A stretch of DNA of 7,089 nt from Betaproteobacteria bacterium. GTDB taxonomy: Bacteria > Pseudomonadota > Gammaproteobacteria > Burkholderiales > SG8-39. Both the position numbers and the translations under genes were made by a program. The notes below the pieces were generated by a model that did no database searches, was not told the DNA's origin, and was given only the letters and a program-made list of their open reading frames with translations. The stretch covers positions 1 to 7,089 of the forward strand of contig JAEKLK010000043.1 in assembly GCA_019509895.1 (NCBI GenBank). The letters are read 5' to 3'. Below, piece by piece: positions 1 to 5,559 of this stretch. Position 1 is the first letter of the stretch. The number at the start of each line of letters is the position of its first letter.

Positions 1-6
1 GCAGAT

Positions 7-3000
7 CTAGAGATAGTCCTTTGCCGCCGTGTCGGCGTCGGCAGGACGGCCGACCAGGTAGCCCTGGATGTAGTCGCAGCCGCAGCGGCGCAGGAATTCC
101 TGCTGCGCCGCGTTCTCCACGCCTTCGGCGATGACTTCAATATCCAAGGCGTGCGCGAGCGCGACGATCGCCGAGATGATGGCGCCCTGCTCGCGGTCTT
201 CCGGCGCCTCGGCGACGAACATGCGGTCGATCTTCACTTTGTCGACCGGAAAGCGGCGCAGGTAGGCGAGGCTCGAGTAGCCGGTGCCGAAGTCGTCGAT
301 GGCGATCGATACGCCAAGCTTCTTCAGGCGCTTGAGGGTGGAGAGCGTGATGTCGGTGTGCTGCATGGCGAGCGTCTCGGTGATCTCGAGCTCGAGCAGG
401 CGCGGCGGCAGCCCGGTTTCCTTCAGCGCCTGCGCCACCATCTGCGCCAGCTTCGGATCGTTGAACTGGCGCGGCGAGAGGTTGACCGACACCTGCAGGC
501 CGCGCTCGACGCCGATGAAAGTCGCCCAGCGGCACGCCTGGCGCAGCACCCATTCGCCGATCTTGACGATCAGGCCGCTCTCCTCGGCGATCTGGATGAA
601 CTCGGAAGGCGGCACCAGGCCGCGCTCCGGATGCTGCCAGCGCACCAGGGCCTCGTGGCCGGTGGCCTTGCCCGAGTGCGCGTTGACGATGCGCTGGTAG
701 TGCACGCGCAGCTCGTCACGGCCGAGCGCGCGACGCAGGTCCGTCTCGAGCGCCAGGCGCCGCGACGCCGCCTGGTTCATCTGCTCGGTAAAGAACTGGT
801 AGTTGGCGCGGCCGAGCTCCTTCGCGTGGTACATCGCGGCGTCGGCGTTGCGGATCAGGGTCTCGGCGTCGCGGCCGTCGTCGGGAAAGATGGCGATGCC
901 GACCGAGCAGCTCACCACCAGCTCGCGCTCGTCGATCATGACCGGCTGCGACACCTGCTCGATCACCTTCTGCGCCACCTGCGCCGCGTCCGAGGCGCGG
1001 CGCACTTCCGGCAGCACCACCACGAACTCGTCGCCGCCGATACGGCAGATGGTGTCGCCCTCGCGCAGCTGCCGCACCAGCCGCTGCGACACTTCCTTCA
1101 GCAGCAGGTCGCCGATGGCATGGCCGAGCGAGTCGTTGATCGGCTTGAAGCGGTCGAGGTCGATGAACATCACGGCGATCTGCTTGCGATTGCGCTGGCT
1201 ATGGGCGAGCGCCTGGCGCAACCGATCTTCAAGCAGCCGGCGGTTCGGCAGTCCGGTCAGCGCATCGTGGTCGGCGAGGTGCTGTGCGCGCGCCTTGGCT
1301 TCCTGCAGCTCGGTGGTGCGCTGGGTGACGGCGCGCTCCAGCGCGTCGCGCGACGCTTCGAGCGACTCGCGTGCCGCATGCTCGGCGGACACGTCGTCGT
1401 AGATCCAGATGGTGCCCGCACGCGGCAGCGCAGGATCGATCGCCTTGCCCACGAGCTTGCACCAGAAGGTGCTGCCGTCCTTGCGGCGGTACTGGCGCTC
1501 GGCGATGACCGCGCGCCCGTCGCGCATCTCCTCGTACCAGGCGGCGTCGCGCTCGTAATCCTCGGCCGTGCAGTAGATCGCGGCGGTGCTCTGGCCGATC
1601 AGCTCGCCGCGTGCGCAACCGAACATCTGCTCGAAGCGTGGATTGCAGCGCTGGTAGGCGCGGTTGCGCACGAACGAGATGCCGACGGTGGCGTTGTCGA
1701 GGATCAGCTCCTGCTCGGCGAGCGCCCGCTGCACGCGCAGGTCGGCCTCGCGCTCGGCGGTCACGTCCTCGAAGCTCCAGATCCATTCCTGCTGGTCGTC
1801 GCCGGCGTCGATGCGCCGGCCGCGCGTGCGGCAGCGAAAGGCGGTGCCGTCGCGCCGCCGGAAGCGGCATTCGTTGTCGTGCGTCTCGCCCGGCGCCGTG
1901 GTCGTGTAGGCGAGCTCCCCCGCGCGCTGCCACTCCTCGCGGTCGGCGAAGAGCCGGCTCGAGCTCTCGCCGACCAGCTCCCCCGGCCCTGCGCCAACCA
2001 TTTCCTCGAGATAGCGGTTGCAGCGCTGGATGACGCGATCCCGGACGAAGGCGATGCCGACGCTCGCGTTGTCGAGGATCAGCTCCTGCTCGCCGAGGGC
2101 CCGCTCGATCCGCTGCTCCGCCTCGTGCTGCTGCGTGATGTCCTCGAACAGCCACACCGAGCCCTGCGACGGGTCGCCGGCCTCCACCGCGCGGCCGGAG
2201 ATCGAGCACCAGAGCAGGCTGCCATCCTTGCGCAGGTGCTGGCGGCGCAGCTGCGCGATCTCACCGCGCCACACCGCCTCATAGAGCGGATCGCCGCCGG
2301 CGTCGTACTCCGCATCCGTCTTGAACATGAAGCGGGTCGAGCGGTTGAGGAGCTCGCCGGGCTCGTAGCCGAAGAGCTCCTCGAAGCGGCGGTTGCAGCG
2401 CACGATGCGCCGGTCTCTTACGAAGATGATGCCGGTGAGCGCGTTCTCGAGCACCGCCTGCTGCTCGCGCAGCAGCCGGTGCAGCGCTCCGTCGGCGCGC
2501 TTGCGCTCGGTGATGTCCTCGAGCAGCCAGACGTAGCCTTTCGTTGGTTCTCCGGCCGACACGGCTCGCCCGCTCACCCGGCACCAGAATCCCGAGCCGT
2601 CCTGCCGCCGCAGCCACGCTTCGCGCGCGTGCGTAAGTCCCCGGTCCATGTCGGCATAGATCGGGGCGATGCCGTCGTATTCCTCCTGCACGAAATAGAG
2701 ATCGCGCGTCGGCGCGCCCACCGCGGTGCCCGGCGCATAGCCGAACATTTCCTCGAAGCGGTGATTGCAGCGCACGGTCTTGCGCTCGCGCGTGAACTGG
2801 ATGCCGACGACGACGTTGTTGAGCAGCGCCTGCTGTTCCGCGAGCACCCGTTGCAGCTCTTCCTGCGCCTTGCGCTCCTCGGTGATGTCCTCGACGATCC
2901 AGACCGACCCCCGGTGCGGCTCGCGCGGATCGACTGCGCGGCCATCGGCACGATTCCAGAACGTGCTGCCGTCCTTGCGCCGGCGCAGCTCCACGCGCCG

Positions 3001-3690
3001 CGACGTCTCGCCGCGTGCGAGCGTCTCGTAGACGCCACCGCCCTGCTGGTAGCCGAGGTCGCTCGGATAGATGATGGTGGCCGGCTGGCCGTCCATCTCG
3101 CCGGGCCCGTAGCCGTACATCTCTTCGTAGCGGCGATTGCAGCGCACGATGCGCCGGTCCTTGATGAAGACGATGCCGATCGAGGCGGTGCCGAGCACGG
3201 CCTGCTGCTCGCGCAGCAGGCGCGACACCTCGTCGACATGGCGGCGCCGCTCGGTGATGTCCTCCACGATCCAGACGGTGCCGCTGGGCGTGTTCGCCGG
3301 GTCGATCGCCTTCGCGATCATCCGGCACAGGATCGTGCTGCCGTCCTTGCGGCGCATCTCCCATTCGACGTCGAGTTGCCGGCCGGCGGCGAGCGTCGGC
3401 ACGGCGATCTGCCCGAGCGCCATATAGCTGTCGTGGCTCGCATAAACCACTTCGCCCGGCTGCCCGACCAGTTCGTCCGGCCCATAGCCGAACATCTCAG
3501 CGAATTTAGGATTGGTGAGGAAGAACCGCCGTTCGCGCGTAAAGGCGATGCCGATCGAAGCGTTGGCGAGCAGTGCCTCGTACTCGAGCTGCGAGGTGCG
3601 ATTGCGCCCGCCATGGGAAGCTGTCGGGCTCTCCGCACGCACCGCCGCGGCCGATTCGTTGAGCTCGCGACGCGGTGCGGCCTCGCTCAT
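7..3690 (-). CDS. Six-PAS GGDEF-EAL protein (putative bifunctional diguanylate cyclase / c-di-GMP phosphodiesterase)
   Basis: Predicted cytoplasmic c-di-GMP enzyme of 1227 residues with no signal peptide or membrane segment. After a polar N-terminal tail (1-34) come six PAS/PAC units (about 35-148, 160-272, 282-396, 407-519, 530-646, 656-768), each ending in a KDGS/RDGS-like strand and an EDIT/EDVT-type PAC end. They are joined by short charged helices, and a longer coiled-coil-like linker (about 766-808) leads to GGDEF (about 808-965). GGDEF is intact at 885-889, with D844 upstream and an RxxD inhibitory site at R876-D879. The EAL domain (about 976-1222) keeps E1013-A-L, N1070, E1102, DDFGTG (1132-1137), K1153 and E1189. 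Both active sites thus look complete: synthesis from GTP and hydrolysis to pGpG are both possible. The PAS ligands are unknown. The ATG start overlaps the lipoprotein stop as ATGA without a strong Shine-Dalgarno, suggesting coupled translation. The TAG stop is at 7-9; any terminator lies outside the window. Domain calls are secure; net activity is inference. Confidence 0.96.
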   Translation of the reverse strand: MSEAAPRRELNESAAAVRAESPTASHGGRNRTSQLEYEALLANASIGIAFTRERRFFLTNPKFAEMFGYGPDELVGQPGEVVYASHDSYMALGQIAVPTLAAGRQLDVEWEMRRKDGSTILCRMIAKAIDPANTPSGTVWIVEDITERRRHVDEVSRLLREQQAVLGTASIGIVFIKDRRIVRCNRRYEEMYGYGPGEMDGQPATIIYPSDLGYQQGGGVYETLARGETSRRVELRRRKDGSTFWNRADGRAVDPREPHRGSVWIVEDITEERKAQEELQRVLAEQQALLNNVVVGIQFTRERKTVRCNHRFEEMFGYAPGTAVGAPTRDLYFVQEEYDGIAPIYADMDRGLTHAREAWLRRQDGSGFWCRVSGRAVSAGEPTKGYVWLLEDITERKRADGALHRLLREQQAVLENALTGIIFVRDRRIVRCNRRFEELFGYEPGELLNRSTRFMFKTDAEYDAGGDPLYEAVWRGEIAQLRRQHLRKDGSLLWCSISGRAVEAGDPSQGSVWLFEDITQQHEAEQRIERALGEQELILDNASVGIAFVRDRVIQRCNRYLEEMVGAGPGELVGESSSRLFADREEWQRAGELAYTTTAPGETHDNECRFRRRDGTAFRCRTRGRRIDAGDDQQEWIWSFEDVTAEREADLRVQRALAEQELILDNATVGISFVRNRAYQRCNPRFEQMFGCARGELIGQSTAAIYCTAEDYERDAAWYEEMRDGRAVIAERQYRRKDGSTFWCKLVGKAIDPALPRAGTIWIYDDVSAEHAARESLEASRDALERAVTQRTTELQEAKARAQHLADHDALTGLPNRRLLEDRLRQALAHSQRNRKQIAVMFIDLDRFKPINDSLGHAIGDLLLKEVSQRLVRQLREGDTICRIGGDEFVVVLPEVRRASDAAQVAQKVIEQVSQPVMIDERELVVSCSVGIAIFPDDGRDAETLIRNADAAMYHAKELGRANYQFFTEQMNQAASRRLALETDLRRALGRDELRVHYQRIVNAHSGKATGHEALVRWQHPERGLVPPSEFIQIAEESGLIVKIGEWVLRQACRWATFIGVERGLQVSVNLSPRQFNDPKLAQMVAQALKETGLPPRLLELEITETLAMQHTDITLSTLKRLKKLGVSIAIDDFGTGYSSLAYLRRFPVDKVKIDRMFVAEAPEDREQGAIISAIVALAHALDIEVIAEGVENAAQQEFLRRCGCDYIQGYLVGRPADADTAAKDYL
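1381..3588 (-). repeat. Tandem array of six PAS-coding units, about 372-375 bp each
   Basis: Inside the GGDEF-EAL gene, the conserved first glycine of each PAS (the G of SIGI/VVGI/LTGI/SVGI/TVGI) falls at residues 47, 172, 296, 420, 545 and 670, a spacing of 125, 124, 124, 125 and 125. Approximate unit limits on the DNA are 3217-3588, 2845-3216, 2473-2844, 2098-2472, 1723-2097 and 1381-1722. Exact DNA repeats survive between units: a 27-bp match at 1691-1717 and 2066-2092 (offset 375 bp, units 6 and 5), and a 23-bp match at 2393-2415 and 3137-3159 (offset 744 bp, units 4 and 2). The in-frame offsets and conserved linkers indicate that whole PAS-plus-linker modules were duplicated. Units 5/6 resemble each other most, as do units 2/4; unit 1 is the most divergent in its N-terminal half. 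Confidence 0.9.
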
Positions 3691-4520
3691 CGGGCAGCGC
3701 GCGCCAGCGCGCGGAATTCGTCGGCGTAGCGACCGAGCTCGCGCGCGGCGCGCGCGCGCTGCTCGCGGCTCAGGCTGCGGTCGAGATCGAGCACCAGGGC
3801 GACGTATTCGCGGCGCGAAGCCTCGACTGCCGCCGCATACGCGGGCTCCCGCCCGCGGTCGAAGTTCGCTAGGAAATCGGGCAGCCGCTTCTGCGCTTCC
3901 TTGGCCCGCAATAGGGCGAGCAGCTCCGCCTGCAGGCGCTTGTGGTCGCGCTCGCGCAGCTCGTCCATTGCCGGCGCCCGCTGCGAGTATTGCGCTACAC
4001 GCTCAACCTGCGCTCTGGACAGCCTCCCCACCCAGTCCTCCAGTCGCTCGACATTGCGCTCGGTCCGCCGTCGCGTGCGGTCGCGCTCGCTGCCGCGCAG
4101 GTTCTCGCGTGCGAAGCGGCGGTTGTCGTCCCCCAGTCGTCGCTCGAGGTGCGCGATCTGCTGTGCGCTGAGTCGATCGAGCAGCGGCGCGATTCTTTCT
4201 GCTGCCTGTCGCAGTCCCTCCCGAGCCTGCGCGACGCCGGAATCGTACCCCCAAACGAGGTCCGCGGGTTGCAGTCCGCGCTCCAAACGGCGCCGCGCGT
4301 CGTCTGCGAGCTGTGCATATTTCGGCAACGCCTGCGCGCGATGCCACGCCATGAACGACGCGATGCGCTCGTCCATCTCCTCGGACATCGCGTCGTCGAG
4401 ATTGAGATAGTGATTGGCGCGCCAGCCGAGGTAGACGTCGGCGTTGTCATAGACAAGCCGCACCGTGCTGCAGCCGGAAACCAGCAGCGCCAGCACCAAT
4501 GTGGTAAGCGCCCTTACCAA
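3687..4520 (-). CDS. DUF6279-like helical lipoprotein
   Basis: Predicted 277-residue lipoprotein of unknown function. From the TTG at 4520-4518 the protein starts MVRALTTLVLALLVSGC: one basic residue, a hydrophobic stretch and a VSGC lipobox with the lipidated Cys at 17. Ser follows the Cys rather than Asp, so outer-membrane sorting is expected. The mature part is very rich in Arg, Glu, Ala and Leu and looks all-helical. Early motifs YDNADVYLGWRANHYLNLDD (24-43), AWHR (58-61) and LPKY (65-68) match what I know of the DUF6279 lipoprotein family; this is recognition from memory. TTG was chosen because the frame has no nearby ATG, a GGTGGA sequence sits 6 nt upstream, and a longer GTG start at 4625 would bury the signal peptide and overlap fpr by over 100 bp. 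The TTG overlaps the fpr stop (TTGGTAA); its own TGA overlaps the next ATG. It may act in the envelope alongside the c-di-GMP protein, but nothing in the sequence shows how. Confidence 0.88.
   Translation of the reverse strand: MVRALTTLVLALLVSGCSTVRLVYDNADVYLGWRANHYLNLDDAMSEEMDERIASFMAWHRAQALPKYAQLADDARRRLERGLQPADLVWGYDSGVAQAREGLRQAAERIAPLLDRLSAQQIAHLERRLGDDNRRFARENLRGSERDRTRRRTERNVERLEDWVGRLSRAQVERVAQYSQRAPAMDELRERDHKRLQAELLALLRAKEAQKRLPDFLANFDRGREPAYAAAVEASRREYVALVLDLDRSLSREQRARAARELGRYADEFRALARAAR
4502..4519 (-). promoter_or_regulatory. Perfect 7-bp inverted repeat over the lipoprotein start codon
   Basis: On the minus strand TGGTAAG and CTTACCA flank a 4-nt GGCG loop. The left arm begins at the second base of the lipoprotein TTG start and contains the TAA stop of fpr. 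In mRNA it could fold a hairpin that hides the start codon, opened when ribosomes finish fpr. There is no T-tract after it and it lies inside coding sequence, so it is not a usual terminator. The inverted repeat is seen directly; the role is inference. Confidence 0.45.
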
Positions 4521-5242
4521 AAACTTTCCACCGTGATATGGCCGCTCGCGCGGCGGCGATGCTTGCGCATGCCGCGCGCGATGAGCGCCGCCGTCGCGTC
4601 CTTCAGCATCTGCGGATTGCCGCACAGCATTACGTGCGACGTTTCAGCGGCGAGCTTCAACCCGGCCGCCTGCTCCAGGCGCCCATCGCCGATCGCCGCC
4701 GGTATACGTCCGGCGAGCGAATCAGGCGCCTGCTCGCGGCTCACGAATGTCACATAGCGGACCCGTGTCTGCCGAATGACTTCCTGGTACGTGAGCTCGC
4801 TCGCATAGCGGACCGCGTGCACCAGCACGACATTGCCAAAGCGACGCCACGGCGCTTCGGTCCTGAGGATGGACACGAATGGCGCCAGCCCGGTCCCTGT
4901 GGCGATGAGCCAGAGCGTCTCGGCATCCGGCACCTCGGAGAGCGTCAGGAACCCTGCCGGGTTAGCCGCTATATGGAGGGATGCGCCGGCCCCGAGCTTC
5001 GCCAGCCGCGGCGAGAGCGGCCCCTCCGGCACGATCACGCCGTAGAACTCGAGCACCGGGTCCTGCGGCGGATTGACGAACGAGAACGCACGGGCGACCC
5101 GCTCACCATTGATATCGAGCGCGATGCGCACGAACTGCCCGGCCTCGAAGCTGAGATGCGCGCCTTCAACGCGCAGCGAGAAAAGGTTGTCGGTCCAGTG
5201 CCGGTTCTCGACCACCGTGCCGGTGAGCCACTTGTCGCTCAT
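4514..5242 (-). CDS. fpr: Ferredoxin/flavodoxin-NADP+ reductase (Fpr type)
   Basis: A 242-residue cytoplasmic FAD enzyme that moves electrons between NADPH and ferredoxin or flavodoxin, supporting Fe-S, radical or oxidative-stress reactions. The N-terminal FAD barrel holds the RAFS motif (R51-S54) followed by VNPP, and GPLS at 74-77. The NADP-binding half has GTGLAPF at 116-122 and CGNPQM at 207-212. The protein ends VESFW; a terminal Trp is typical of E. coli-type (subclass II) Fpr, where the last aromatic residue stacks on the flavin, unlike Azotobacter-type enzymes with longer tails. The length is close to E. coli Fpr (248 residues). The ATG at 5242 overlaps the stop of the upstream DUF3301-like gene (ATGA) and has only a weak upstream Shine-Dalgarno, so coupled translation is likely. 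The stop overlaps the next gene's TTG. The physiological partner (ferredoxin or flavodoxin) is not in the window. Confidence 0.95.
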   Translation of the reverse strand: MSDKWLTGTVVENRHWTDNLFSLRVEGAHLSFEAGQFVRIALDINGERVARAFSFVNPPQDPVLEFYGVIVPEGPLSPRLAKLGAGASLHIAANPAGFLTLSEVPDAETLWLIATGTGLAPFVSILRTEAPWRRFGNVVLVHAVRYASELTYQEVIRQTRVRYVTFVSREQAPDSLAGRIPAAIGDGRLEQAAGLKLAAETSHVMLCGNPQMLKDATAALIARGMRKHRRRASGHITVESFW

Positions 5243-5547
5243 TGCATGCGATACGGTTCCAGATGCATGTCGGCGAGCTCGGCGCCGAGCATGACGATGG
5301 CGCCGTGGCGCCGGTTGTTCCCCGTGTCCGAGAACTCGAACGTGTACGTGCGCTTGATGCGCAATTGGCCGTCCTCGTCGCGCCCCAGGCGCATGCGCGC
5401 GAAGGACACGGTGTCGTCGAGGAATTGCAGCTGATAGCGCTCGCAGGCCGAGCGGCCGGCCTTCACCGCGCGCTCGCGTGCCTTCAGGCTATCGGCCCAC
5501 AGGAGCGCGCCGCCCACGATCACGACCAGAGCGACCCCTTCCCACAT
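5239..5547 (-). CDS. DUF3301-like small single-pass membrane protein
   Basis: A 102-residue protein of unknown function. Residues 3-18 form one hydrophobic segment, followed by a basic stretch (K22, R24, R26, K29, R32), so by the positive-inside rule the N-terminus is likely outside and the main domain cytoplasmic. The conserved-looking core includes LDDTV (43-47) and FEFSDTGNNRRHG (70-82), then a V-M-L-G turn and LEPYRM at the end. This pattern, with the N-terminal LWADSLKARERAVKAGR region, fits my recollection of the DUF3301 family of Pseudomonadota. The ATG lies 7 bp after the GMC stop, and the TGA overlaps the fpr ATG. No good Shine-Dalgarno precedes the start, which is immediately preceded by a TATAAT. 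Its placement next to fpr suggests the same transcript; a shared function is not shown. Confidence 0.85.
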   Translation of the reverse strand: MWEGVALVVIVGGALLWADSLKARERAVKAGRSACERYQLQFLDDTVSFARMRLGRDEDGQLRIKRTYTFEFSDTGNNRRHGAIVMLGAELADMHLEPYRMQ

Positions 5548-5553
5548 CGACCG

Positions 5554-5559
5554 ATTATA
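5554..5559 (-). promoter_or_regulatory. TATAAT hexamer before the DUF3301-like gene, possible -10
   Basis: A perfect TATAAT overlaps the TAA stop of the GMC gene and lies 6 nt before the ATG of the small membrane protein, standing out in GC-rich DNA. No convincing TTGACA-like box is found about 17 bp upstream. If used, the transcript would start at or next to the ATG, giving a leaderless mRNA, which would fit the absent Shine-Dalgarno. It may equally be chance. Confidence 0.2.

Noticed and set aside
151..3729. An open frame of 1192 codons on the plus strand opposite almost the whole PAS-GGDEF-EAL gene.
   Set aside because: The minus-strand frame has complete, recognisable domains. The opposite product is a biased Arg/Leu/Ala/Val/His string with no family motif, as expected from high-GC codon use repeated through the tandem PAS units.
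3700..3770. Alternating GC-rich, CG-repeat-like DNA near the lipoprotein C-terminus.
   Set aside because: It is explained by Arg/Ala-rich coding sequence in a GC-rich genome; no regular unit or independent function is visible.
4502..4519. The inverted repeat as a rho-independent terminator after fpr.
   Set aside because: The stem is short and not GC-rich, no T-run follows, and it overlaps the start of the next gene.
4521..4625. A longer N-terminus for the lipoprotein beginning at the GTG at 4625.
   Set aside because: It would place 35 charged, non-conserved residues before a clear signal peptide and lipobox and overlap fpr by 112 bp. The TTG at 4520 gives a normal lipoprotein signal and has a ribosome-binding-like sequence.
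3942..5434. Long plus-strand frames at 3942-4757 and 4538-5434.
   Set aside because: They lie antisense to the lipoprotein, fpr and DUF3301-like genes, have biased composition and no recognisable motifs, and overlap each other.
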